The notes below the pieces were generated by a model, which ran no database searches, was not told the DNA's origin, and saw only the letters and a list, made by a program, of their open reading frames with translations. Of a stretch of DNA of 6,076 nt, positions 1 to 5,956 are shown one piece after another (positions within the stretch are counted from its first letter, which is position 1; every line of letters starts with the position of its first letter). Origin of the DNA: Campylobacterota bacterium (GTDB lineage Bacteria; Campylobacterota; Campylobacteria; Campylobacterales; Sulfurospirillaceae); assembly GCA_009930355.1 (NCBI GenBank), contig RZYK01000125.1, forward strand, positions 1 to 6,076, written 5' to 3'. A program made the position numbers and the translations under genes.

Positions 1-2486
1 ATTTTAAAATTGATTTTTCGTTTTGGAAGCAGTTTATAACCTTTAGTATGATACGCTTTAGGCGTATCAGTTCCATAGAGTTGCTGCTCTTTGAAATTTT
101 TAATGCGCGGTGCAAACGAGAACCCAAGCAGATGGGTGATTCCAAATATCACTTCACTAAATCCATGGGTATCCGTACTATGGATATCGCTTTTTACAAC
201 ATCATTATGCATTAGTCCATCAATCACATAACCGCTTTCTCTTTCATTGACATTGATCACAATTGAGTAAAACAGCTTATGTCCCTCATCGATAAATGTA
301 TACGCTACTACTCCCCTATCCAATCCAAAGTATTTATGAGACCATCCAGCATTTGTCGAATCGATTGAAGACTTGATATTGTATTTCTGTCCATCACTGG
401 ATGTATGATTGATATCTTGGTTTGTTTTTAAGAGTTTGGATACCTCAAGTGAATCGATATATGCAACAATCTTATCATTTGCCTCAATAGTGTTTTCTTC
501 GTTTAAATACCAAGTGGTTGTAGTATCAAGCTCGTTTTCACTGATCCCTTTGGATATCTTCGCCATCTTTGATAAAGAGATGTTGCATCCATATCCAACA
601 ATTGAAGCATAAAGCAGATTTGGATCAATCTTCCCAATTTTTGTATTCTGGAGTGAATAGTGCTTGAAAGAATCCAAAAAGTCTGTTTTTACCTGTACTG
701 AATATAGCAAATCGATGACAGAGATCAGCTCTGCTTGCGGAAAATATTTTGCGATGGTGTGTTCTAGCTGTTCCTCTGTCTTCTCTAATTTTGGGGTGGA
801 GAGTATAAATGAATCTGCTGTAGGCTTGAAATATGTATTATTCTCTTTAGCAATACGCCTGTTTGTAATTTCAAAACTTTGTTCTAGCTTCTTATTGATG
901 GGATCGATGTACTCTGAAAAGTTTTCTAAATTATCAAGTTCATAGTACGCAAGTAATGCTTTTTTCTCTTGAAAAAACTCATCTTTGGGGATTAAATAAT
1001 CTTCAAAGCTTTTGTATTTATAGGAGTATTTGAGATTTAAAATGCCTGAACGGATTCCATCGCTAATGTGGATAAAGAGCAATGCTTTATAAAGTGAAAC
1101 GCGAAACTTATTCTCATTATCCACAAGAGCTGATTTCTCCTCTTCAGACAAAAAATCAGTTGGTGCCAATTTAGTGAGGTTGCTATTCTCTTTGAAATAG
1201 CGAATCGCCTTTATGAGATGTTTATTGGATGATTTTTCATCAAACTCTAAGAGCTTGACAACACCGGAGAGTTTACCTTGCAGTGATTGAGAGGCTTTTT
1301 GAATAAAATCAAATTTGTCTAAATTCTCTGTTTCAATGCTGCTTTTCTCTTCTAAAAGTATTTTTATACTTTGCATTTTTGTGGCAACAAGTGATCTGAG
1401 TGCAGCTATTTTATGTTGGTCACTCCATTTTGCATCATTTATGATCCCGTTTACTTCATTTAAGATTGAGAGATTGGAATCTTCTAAGGCTTGAAGTAAG
1501 CCTCTTTGTTTGGGCTCATTCTCAAAGTGAAAATCTTTTTGGTGGCGCAGGAGAGTATTTTTTGTGCTTTGCATAATGGCAATAAGTCTATCAACAAGAT
1601 TATCGTTACGGATGTAGTATTGGTATTTTACAAATGATAGCAATAAAAATTGTTGTTCAAGCTCTTGCTTTCTTCTAAGTTGTAACACTTTGCTTTGTTC
1701 AAGCCATTTTGAATAATATTGAGATATTTTGTCTGTTATGCCAACTTCATCTATGATAGGTTTTAAAATAGTAAACTTTGATCGTATAGTTTCCAAGCGT
1801 GTCAAAGAAGTAAGCATCTGTTTTTTATTCGTAGAGTGTCCTAGCTTTTTGTAGCTGCCGATGTTGTATCTGTTTTTGAAATTTTCGTCTTTGCCTGTAA
1901 AATCATCTAAAAGTTTTAGCCTCTCATCATTTCTATAAGCTTTTAAAACTGCGAGTATACTCTCGGTTTGGTTGTTCAAAGCAGCACTAATAATTTTAGA
2001 CAGGGTAAAATAACTTGGAATTTCAATAGTGAGTTTTTTAGAGTAATCTACAAGAGAATAAAATATCTTTTTACGGTGAATAAAATTTTCAGCAAGCTCT
2101 ATTGCGTGTTGTTGTAGTTTAGATTCAATTTCAGAATTAAACTCAACAATTTGGAAATGAGACTTGATGATCTGTTTATAGCGTTGTATTGTTCGAATAG
2201 AAGGTTGCATCATGCTATTGGAAACTTCAATTTGATATTTAGTACAGATATGTCGAATATCATCTTCGTTATAGCAGTTGAAATCAAAAAATTTATTACT
2301 GACTTTAAAATATCCATACATCAAGGTAAAAATACAAAACAGTTCATCATTACCTAAAGTCAGTGCTCGATCATATATATTTTTGGGTAGCTTGAAAAAA
2401 TAGTCTCGTTCAAAACTATTTTTAAATTCTGGTACCGACTCAAAGCTTTCAATTTCACTACCTGTTAAAAATTCAATTCTTGCCAT
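1..2486 (-). CDS. tnpA: Tn3-family transposase TnpA, partial (C-terminus beyond the window)
   Basis: DDE transposase that would bind the terminal inverted repeats and carry out replicative transposition through a cointegrate. I followed the frame codon by codon from the ATG at 2484-2486 to base 1 and found no stop or frameshift: 828 codons, against roughly 1000 in the family, so about 150-180 residues are off the left edge. The N-terminal third has the look of the DUF4158 DNA-binding region. The catalytic core is clear: SSDGQ with first aspartate D698, and STDTHGF with second aspartate D772. Their 74-residue spacing fits the family; the catalytic glutamate should lie near residue 900, outside the window. 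An AGGA box (2492-2495) sits 5 bases before the start. It is divergent from the recombinase gene, the usual Tn3 layout. The family call is very secure; whether the enzyme is active cannot be judged without the missing end. Confidence 0.96.
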   Translation of the reverse strand, partial: MARIEFLTGSEIESFESVPEFKNSFERDYFFKLPKNIYDRALTLGNDELFCIFTLMYGYFKVSNKFFDFNCYNEDDIRHICTKYQIEVSNSMMQPSIRTIQRYKQIIKSHFQIVEFNSEIESKLQQHAIELAENFIHRKKIFYSLVDYSKKLTIEIPSYFTLSKIISAALNNQTESILAVLKAYRNDERLKLLDDFTGKDENFKNRYNIGSYKKLGHSTNKKQMLTSLTRLETIRSKFTILKPIIDEVGITDKISQYYSKWLEQSKVLQLRRKQELEQQFLLLSFVKYQYYIRNDNLVDRLIAIMQSTKNTLLRHQKDFHFENEPKQRGLLQALEDSNLSILNEVNGIINDAKWSDQHKIAALRSLVATKMQSIKILLEEKSSIETENLDKFDFIQKASQSLQGKLSGVVKLLEFDEKSSNKHLIKAIRYFKENSNLTKLAPTDFLSEEEKSALVDNENKFRVSLYKALLFIHISDGIRSGILNLKYSYKYKSFEDYLIPKDEFFQEKKALLAYYELDNLENFSEYIDPINKKLEQSFEITNRRIAKENNTYFKPTADSFILSTPKLEKTEEQLEHTIAKYFPQAELISVIDLLYSVQVKTDFLDSFKHYSLQNTKIGKIDPNLLYASIVGYGCNISLSKMAKISKGISENELDTTTTWYLNEENTIEANDKIVAYIDSLEVSKLLKTNQDINHTSSDGQKYNIKSSIDSTNAGWSHKYFGLDRGVVAYTFIDEGHKLFYSIVINVNERESGYVIDGLMHNDVVKSDIHSTDTHGFSEVIFGITHLLGFSFAPRIKNFKEQQLYGTDTPKAYHTKGYKLLPKRKINFK

Positions 2487-2524
2487 AAATATCCTATACT
2501 AAAAATGTTCGTTTATTTTAACTT

Positions 2525-2553
2525 ATAATACACTCTAAATATCATTGATTAAA
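2525..2553 (-). promoter_or_regulatory. candidate tnpA promoter
   Basis: On the minus strand TATTAT (2530 to 2525) lies about 40 bases upstream of the tnpA start, with a weak TTTAAT -35 (2553 to 2548) at a 17-base spacing. It overlaps the proposed res subsite I, which would allow repression by the recombinase as in classical Tn3. The region is so AT-rich that chance matches are common. Confidence 0.3.
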
Positions 2554-2574
2554 AGATAATAATTTCACTATAAT
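2545..2574 (+). promoter_or_regulatory. candidate sigma70 promoter for the recombinase operon
   Basis: TTGATT (2545-2550) and a perfect TATAAT (2569-2574) are separated by 18 bases, about 40 bases upstream of the chosen recombinase start. This is the best plus-strand promoter match in the gap. A second TATAAT at 2524-2529 has no good -35. The promoter lies inside the proposed res site, consistent with autorepression. Confidence 0.5.
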
Positions 2575-2602
2575 TAAATAGATTAAAATATTTTCATTAA
2601 AT

Positions 2603-2606
2603 GAGG
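2603..2606 (+). promoter_or_regulatory. ribosome-binding site that decides the recombinase start
   Basis: GAGG lies 9 bases before the ATG at 2616. It falls inside the longer reading frame that begins at the ATG at 2601, which itself is preceded only by AT-rich sequence without a Shine-Dalgarno box. This favours 2616 as the true start. Confidence 0.6.
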
Positions 2607-2615
2607 CAAATATTG

Positions 2616-3212
2616 ATGAAAACTACTGCTTATCTTAGGATCTCAACTGCCGATCAGGATATTGAAAAAAATAAATCTGATATTTTAAAGCTTGCCAATG
2701 AAAAACGTCTTGGTTATGTTGAATTTATAGAAGAGCAGATATCTGGAAAAGTATCCTGGAGGAAAAGAAAACTTTTTGCTATTATCGACGATGCAAAAAA
2801 AGATGATGTACTCATAGTAAGTGAACTCTCCCGTCTTGGAAGAAGTATGTTAGAGATTATGGAGATACTCTCAATAGCATCTCAAAAGCAGATGAAGATT
2901 TATGCCGTTAAGGGAAATTGGAATTTAGATGATTCTATCCAAAGCAAAGTGATGGCCATGGCTTTTTCAATTGCATCTGAGATAGAAAGGGATCTCATAT
3001 CGATTCGTACAAAAGAGGCTTTGCGGTTCAAAAAAGAGAATGGAATCAAGCTAGGTCGTCCAAAAGGATCAGGCAAAAGTAAGCTTGACAAGTTTAAACC
3101 GGAAATTGAAGCATTGCTGGCTAATGGCTCTACTCAAAAATTTATAGCCAATCGTTATGATACTACAGAAGCAAATCTGTATAATTGGTTGAAAAGAAAT
3201 CATCTCAAATAA
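2616..3212 (+). CDS. tnpR: serine recombinase (resolvase/invertase family), transposon resolvase
   Basis: Site-specific recombinase, 198 residues, expected to resolve the cointegrate made by TnpA at the res site and to repress both transposon genes. The N-terminal catalytic domain has YLRIS with R8 and the nucleophile S10, the same numbering as gamma-delta resolvase, and the LSRLGRS motif at 71-77 with R73 and R76. Residues 111-135 form the long E helix (SEIERDLISIRTKEAL). GRPKGSG (148-154) links to a C-terminal helix-turn-helix at about 171-194. Where gamma-delta has D67 this protein has S72; the SRLGRS form is common in Pin/Mpi-like members, so a DNA invertase is the alternative by sequence alone. 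Position next to tnpA argues for resolvase. An upstream ATG at 2601 would add five residues but lacks a ribosome-binding site. The acidic-protein gene follows after 13 bases. Confidence 0.92.
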   Translation: MKTTAYLRISTADQDIEKNKSDILKLANEKRLGYVEFIEEQISGKVSWRKRKLFAIIDDAKKDDVLIVSELSRLGRSMLEIMEILSIASQKQMKIYAVKGNWNLDDSIQSKVMAMAFSIASEIERDLISIRTKEALRFKKENGIKLGRPKGSGKSKLDKFKPEIEALLANGSTQKFIANRYDTTEANLYNWLKRNHLK

Positions 3213-3225
3213 AACAGGATCTCAG

Positions 3226-3468
3226 ATGAAATACACTCTAAAAGTTGAGTTAGAAGTGGAAATTGAATTTTTAAACATTGATGAATTGGATGAGGATGCA
3301 AAAGAAGAGATTGAAGATATTGTTGTTGAAACACTATCTGATAACTCCTATGAAATTACGAAAAATATTTTTGATGAAATGAAACAACACACACACGTAA
3401 AAATTAATAAAGGATTTGCTTACGAAGATGAACGAAGTACTAATACTTGGGATGATGACGAAGAGTAA
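3226..3468 (+). CDS. small, very acidic protein of unknown function in the transposon
   Basis: I do not recognise this family. The 80-residue protein has 26 Asp/Glu against 8 Lys/Arg, giving a net charge near -18. It starts with an alternating strand-like stretch (KVELEVEIEF, residues 6-15), continues with a probable amphipathic acidic helix (about 17-37), and ends in an acidic tail, DDDEE. There is no signal peptide, membrane segment or Cys/His metal motif. An AGGA box (3216-3219) lies 6 bases before the ATG, and the gene follows the recombinase by 13 bases, so the two are very probably co-transcribed. The TAA stop directly abuts the stop codon of the convergent phosphoesterase gene. Being in the resolvase operon it may modulate recombination or transposition, or mimic DNA, but this is inference from charge and position only. 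That it is a real gene is likely; its role is unknown. Confidence 0.75.
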   Translation: MKYTLKVELEVEIEFLNIDELDEDAKEEIEDIVVETLSDNSYEITKNIFDEMKQHTHVKINKGFAYEDERSTNTWDDDEE

Positions 3469-4224
3469 TTAAGTGATTCTTAAGAACCGTGTCGTGTTTT
3501 GTACCTCTGTGTCAAAGTACCCATAGGCTTCAAAGTACTCAGCAATATCCACAGCTGTTATTCTGGAAATATCCAAAGGATGTACGTTTTCTTCATAAAT
3601 CTTCATACTTCCAAGTTCTAATGCACTTAGTTTATTGCCATAGACACAGCCCGTATCAATGCCATAGAGATTATCTTTTATAAAGACATCGTCAAAGGTT
3701 TCATGCCCAAAGATATTGATAAATGGGTACTGCTCATACCCCTCTTCAAAATCATGGCCCCATTCTTCAATGTCTTTGACACGATTGACTAAAAAAGAGT
3801 GCTTTTTCTCCGCAACATCTCTTCGCTCAAAATAGGGGAGGGCAAAGGCATGGGTTAGAAAATAGCTATCTTTGATCAGATACAAGGGCAGTTGATCCAT
3901 CCACGTAAGATGCTTTTCTAGAACATCATGTGCATTTTTATAGGAGCGTAGCGTCTCTTTGCCTCCCATGTAGGATTGGTCTATCCATCGGTTTGGCTTA
4001 CAAGAGAGTGCTAGATCAATGGAATCGAGCATATAACTTTCGTGATTTCCAAGCAGTGATGTATAGTTGTGCTGCATCACTAAGTCAATGACCTCTTTCG
4101 AGTAATTTCCTCTGTCACACAAATCGCCAATGAAGATGATCTGCGAATTTTTTGGTAGTTGGTTTAATAGTTTTTTGAGTGTAAAGTAACACCCATGAAC
4201 ATCGCCAATGATGATAGTTCCCAA
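3469..4224 (-). CDS. metallophosphoesterase of the PPP (PrpA/ApaH-like) family
   Basis: Cytoplasmic di-metal phosphoesterase, 251 residues, acting on phosphoproteins or on dinucleoside polyphosphates; the sequence does not decide which. All core motifs are present in order: GDVHG (7-11, with D8 and H10), GDLCDRG (33-39, with D34, D37, R38), GNHE (59-62, with N60 and H61), MGGKETLRSY (86-95), H125 in LTHAF, FGHE (172-175, with H174), and YGIDTGCVYG (187-196). The start is TTG at 4224: the protein begins two residues before the first beta strand as in relatives, and an AGGA box lies 8 bases upstream. It follows the yedI-type gene by 40 bases on the same strand and is probably co-transcribed. 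The last residues (from about G235) overlap a candidate transposon end, and the stop abuts the convergent transposon gene, so the C-terminus may be altered. The catalytic domain is complete. Confidence 0.93.
   Translation of the reverse strand: MGTIIIGDVHGCYFTLKKLLNQLPKNSQIIFIGDLCDRGNYSKEVIDLVMQHNYTSLLGNHESYMLDSIDLALSCKPNRWIDQSYMGGKETLRSYKNAHDVLEKHLTWMDQLPLYLIKDSYFLTHAFALPYFERRDVAEKKHSFLVNRVKDIEEWGHDFEEGYEQYPFINIFGHETFDDVFIKDNLYGIDTGCVYGNKLSALELGSMKIYEENVHPLDISRITAVDIAEYFEAYGYFDTEVQNTTRFLRIT
3479..3522. repeat. candidate terminal inverted repeat (right end) of the Tn3-family transposon
   Basis: Read on the minus strand, the segment begins GGGTAC at 3522, contains CACG, and ends TTCTTAAG at 3479. 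Tn3-family ends usually start with a G run and finish on the inner side with CACGCTAAG (Tn21/Tn501) or ACGTTAAG (Tn3). The 44-base length exceeds the classical 38 but is within what longer-ended members show. The partner repeat lies outside the window, so the assignment is tentative. It falls within the last 17 codons of the phosphoesterase gene. Confidence 0.3.
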
Positions 4225-4232
4225 ATTAATTA

Positions 4233-4236
4233 TCCT
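4233..4236 (-). promoter_or_regulatory. ribosome-binding site supporting the TTG start of the phosphoesterase
   Basis: On the minus strand AGGA is placed 8 bases upstream of the TTG at 4224-4222. There is no in-frame ATG before the GDVHG motif, so TTG is the only start that keeps the conserved first beta strand. Confidence 0.6.
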
Positions 4237-4264
4237 ATGGTTTCAAAATGCAACGATATCATGC

Positions 4265-5128
4265 TCATAGATGATCACTTTTTGGCATCAGTCGATTTTT
4301 GAGCACAAAAAGTCCAACAACAGCGATACCTGCTATCAAACCAAGTATAAATTCACCCACCATGGAGTTTAACAAAGGATAATGGTGCAAAAACGTGAGG
4401 TTATGGGTAAAAATGCCTCCTGCAACGAGTAGCATGGCAATGACTCCAATGATACTTAATGCTTGAATCATTTTAGGCAATAAGGCTATTAAAAGATTTC
4501 CTATTTTTTGGATAAACACATTGCTCTTTTTAAGCAAATAGAGTCCAAAATCATCCATACGCACCAACAGTGCCACTAAACCATAGACTCCAATGGTAGC
4601 CAACACTGCAATCAAAGAGGTCACAACAATGCGAGTAAGCAGGGGTGATTCACTCACTGTTCCAAGGGCTAAAATGATAATTTCAATGGAGAGTATAAAA
4701 TCGGTGGTAATGGCTTGCTTGATCTTCTCTTTTTCACTACTTTGATTGATGGTTCCATGAGGTTTTGAGGCTTTCTCAGGCTTGTGCCAAAGATGCATGA
4801 GCGTATGTAAAACCTTTTCAGCTCCTTCATAGCTAAGATAGAGTGCACCAAAGAGTAAAATAGGTCCTATCATCCAAGGGGCAAAGGCTGAGAGTAGCAA
4901 GGCTAAAGGAAGAATAATGACTTTATTGAGTAACGAACCTTTGGCAATGGCCCATAGTACTGGCAATTCTCGATCACTGGCAAAATGAGCAGACATATTG
5001 GCATTGACCGCTAAATCATCACCTAAGATACCTGCCGTTTTTTTCGCAGCCATTTTACTCATAATAGCAACATCATCCAATGTTGCTGCTACATCATCTA
5101 AAATGGCAAACAGCCCTCCGATGTTCAT
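4265..5128 (-). CDS. yedI: YedI-like inner membrane protein (DUF808 family)
   Basis: Integral membrane protein of 287 residues whose biochemical role is not established. It matches E. coli YedI along its length as I know that protein: LDDVAATLDDVAIMSKMAAKK near the N-terminus, then TAGILGDDLAVNA (31-43), RELPVLWAIAKGSLLNKV (53-70), YEGAEKVLH (100-108), TDFILSIEI (142-150) and ALSIIGVIAMLLVAGGI (223-239). Hydrophobic segments lie at about 68-83, 85-104, 143-157, 165-190, 212-241 and 256-277, with a polar loop rich in Lys and His at 110-140. Length is slightly below that of YedI (about 305). A strong AAGGAGGAG (5131-5139) precedes the ATG at 5128. The phosphoesterase gene follows after 40 bases. 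Nothing in the sequence points to a transported substrate. Confidence 0.93.
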   Translation of the reverse strand: MNIGGLFAILDDVAATLDDVAIMSKMAAKKTAGILGDDLAVNANMSAHFASDRELPVLWAIAKGSLLNKVIILPLALLLSAFAPWMIGPILLFGALYLSYEGAEKVLHTLMHLWHKPEKASKPHGTINQSSEKEKIKQAITTDFILSIEIIILALGTVSESPLLTRIVVTSLIAVLATIGVYGLVALLVRMDDFGLYLLKKSNVFIQKIGNLLIALLPKMIQALSIIGVIAMLLVAGGIFTHNLTFLHHYPLLNSMVGEFILGLIAGIAVVGLFVLKNRLMPKSDHL

Positions 5129-5240
5129 TGCTCCTCCTTAATCTTAAAGGGATTATTATAGCTAAAAATCTTTTTCTACAGATTCGGAACTCTTTATATT
5201 ATAGACGCTATTCGGCTATAGTAACCTCTAGGAGTAAGCC
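5129..5240. promoter_or_regulatory. divergent promoter region between yedI and the decayed plus-strand gene
   Basis: On the minus strand a perfect TATAAT (5160 to 5155) is preceded by TTTTTAGC, the T-run plus -10 arrangement of Campylobacter-type sigma70 promoters, and would serve yedI. A second minus-strand TATAAT lies at 5203-5198 with a poor -35 (GGTTAC). On the plus strand TATAGT (5215-5220 area) and AGGAG (5230-5234, 6 bases before the ATG at 5241) would have served the broken gene. Confidence 0.45.
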
Positions 5241-5519
5241 ATGCAAGAGACACAAGCACTGAATCTTTTAGATATCCCCAGAAGCACATTTAAAGAGTAG
5301 AGTAATCCAGCTCATAAAAACATAGAGATTTTTAAACTCTTCTCAAAAAAAAGCTATGCCAAATTAACATCACGCTAGAAGGTGGCGTTTGCTAAAATTG
5401 TGCGTGAATGTGAAGAGGGTGATATACAAGAGCTCTTTGATGTCAATGTTGTTTCCAAAGATCTATTCTTTCATCTTTTAGGCACTTCACCTTTAGCCCC
5501 ATTATCAAATGTGCTATAA
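5241..5519 (+). pseudogene. small gene interrupted by two in-frame TAG codons
   Basis: From the ATG at 5241, preceded by a good AGGAG box at 6 bases, a single frame can be read for 92 sense-or-stop codons to the TAA at 5517-5519, broken only by TAG at 5298-5300 (codon 20) and at 5376-5378 (codon 46). The first part (ALNLLDIPRSTFKE, then stop, then SNPAHKN) looks like a short helix-turn-helix, and the first TAG most likely replaces a Trp codon (TGG to TAG); the second could come from CAG or TGG. Residues after codon 46 (KVAFAKIVRECEEGD and on) have ordinary protein composition. I do not recognise the family with certainty. Its place just before an MNT gene suggests a regulator or toxin-antitoxin-associated protein, but that is inference. 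The -10 box of the next gene overlaps its end. Two stops with no frameshift suggest fairly recent decay. Confidence 0.55.
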
Positions 5520-5520
5520 T
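5512..5520 (+). promoter_or_regulatory. extended -10 promoter of the MNT nucleotidyltransferase gene
   Basis: TGCTATAAT is a perfect extended -10 (TGn plus TATAAT), 40 bases upstream of the MNT start; the -35 region (TTTAGC at 5492-5497) is weak, as is usual with an extended -10. It overlaps the last codons of the pseudogene, so the MNT gene can be expressed independently of it. Confidence 0.6.
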
Positions 5521-5560
5521 GACAACAGAATAAGTGTTGATTTTATAAAGGAGGTTTCCT

Positions 5561-5884
5561 ATGGTTAATATTGAAAAAGTAAAACATGAAATTGTAGAAC
5601 GCCTTAAACCATTAAACCCTGATAAAATCATTCTTTTTGGATCATATGCATATTGTACACCTACTGAAAATAGTGATATTGATATATGTATAGTAGAAGC
5701 CAATGTAGTATCTAAATCACAAGAAAAATCAAAAATTCGTACTTTGCTTAAAGATATTAAAATGGCTAAAGATATCTTAGTTGAGCAAAGTGATGATTTT
5801 GAAAAACACAGCAGTGAACTTTGGATTAATACTGCTTTGTACGATGCAGCGCATAAAGGAATCGTGCTTTATGCAAAAAAGTGA
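5561..5884 (+). CDS. MNT-type nucleotidyltransferase, antitoxin class of HEPN/MNT modules
   Basis: Minimal nucleotidyltransferase of 107 residues. In characterised HEPN/MNT pairs the MNT protein neutralises a HEPN RNase toxin by adenylylating it. The signature GSx10DxD is exact: G27, S28, then ten residues, then D39 and D41 (SDIDIC); the probable third metal ligand is D71 in KDILV. The C-terminal LYDAAHKGIVLY (about 93-104) is typical of these short proteins. Its length is that of a stand-alone MNT protein, with no extra domain. AAAGGAGG (5547-5554) lies 6 bases before the ATG and an extended -10 lies upstream, so it should be well expressed. No complete HEPN gene is adjacent: upstream is a broken unrelated frame, and downstream only a 24-codon ORF overlaps its end. 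It is therefore either an orphan antitoxin or the survivor of a decayed pair. Confidence 0.88.
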   Translation: MVNIEKVKHEIVERLKPLNPDKIILFGSYAYCTPTENSDIDICIVEANVVSKSQEKSKIRTLLKDIKMAKDILVEQSDDFEKHSSELWINTALYDAAHKGIVLYAKK

Positions 5885-5945
5885 TATCAAAAATTTTTAT
5901 ATCAATACACGTTACAATAGTTTCAAAATACATAGTAATTTTTAA
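5871..5945 (+). pseudogene. 24-codon ORF overlapping the MNT gene, possible HEPN toxin remnant
   Basis: An ATG at 5871 lies in another frame inside the last codons of the MNT gene, with AAAGGA (5855-5860) 10 bases upstream, an arrangement suited to translational coupling. The peptide starts MQKSDIKNF, which resembles the first residues of HEPN proteins often encoded right after MNT genes, but it reaches a TAA at 5943-5945 after 24 codons with no further similarity. It could be the stump of a deleted toxin gene or a chance ORF; the match is too short to decide. Confidence 0.25.
5913..5918 (+). promoter_or_regulatory. weak candidate -10 for the PF09720-type antitoxin gene
   Basis: TACAAT lies about 40 bases before the GTG start, without a recognisable -35. 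Just upstream, 5883-5903 is a near-palindrome (GATATC and ATATC around an A/T core) that could be an operator, as autoregulated antitoxin operons usually have one. Both are weak in such AT-rich sequence. Confidence 0.25.
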
Positions 5946-5956
5946 AGGAGGTTGTG

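Larger units (their letters stand above)
2487..2600. other. tnpA/recombinase intergenic region, candidate resolution (res) site
   Basis: In Tn3-family elements with divergent tnpA and tnpR, the gap between them carries the res site where the resolvase acts and represses both genes. This gap is about 115-130 bases, the size expected for a three-subsite res, and is extremely AT-rich. The best subsite I candidate is 2506-2532, an imperfect dyad starting TGTTCG and ending AATACA, so that both strands begin TGT. GATTAAAA occurs directly repeated at 2547-2554 and 2581-2588, and AAAATATTTT (2585-2594) is a perfect 10-base palindrome; either could belong to accessory subsites. The location is well supported by layout; the subsite boundaries are guesses. 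Confidence 0.5.

Noticed and set aside
409..945. Plus-strand ORFs of 67 and 93 codons (409-612 and 664-945)
   Set aside because: They lie antisense inside the continuous tnpA frame and show no recognisable protein features or ribosome-binding sites.
2151..2357. Plus-strand 68-codon ORF
   Set aside because: Antisense to the N-terminal part of tnpA, which is continuous there.
2900..3091. Minus-strand 63-codon ORF inside the recombinase gene
   Set aside because: Shadow of the well-supported serine recombinase on the other strand.
3477..3486. TTCTTAAGAA palindrome as a bidirectional terminator between the convergent genes
   Set aside because: Only a 10-base perfect palindrome with no loop and no T-run; it is more likely part of the transposon end.
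3489..3683. Plus-strand 64-codon ORF
   Set aside because: Antisense to the 3' part of the phosphoesterase gene; composition is not protein-like.
4669..5262. ORFs at 4669-4851 (minus) and 5080-5262 (plus)
   Set aside because: The first is another frame within yedI; the second crosses the yedI start and its promoter region. Neither has coding character.
5298..5378. Pyrrolysine or other programmed use of the two TAG codons
   Set aside because: No known family with UAG-encoded residues is recognisable here and campylobacterotal genomes are not known for pyrrolysine; pseudogenisation is simpler.
5443..5703. Minus-strand 86-codon ORF
   Set aside because: Antisense to the MNT gene, whose catalytic motif and expression signals are clear.
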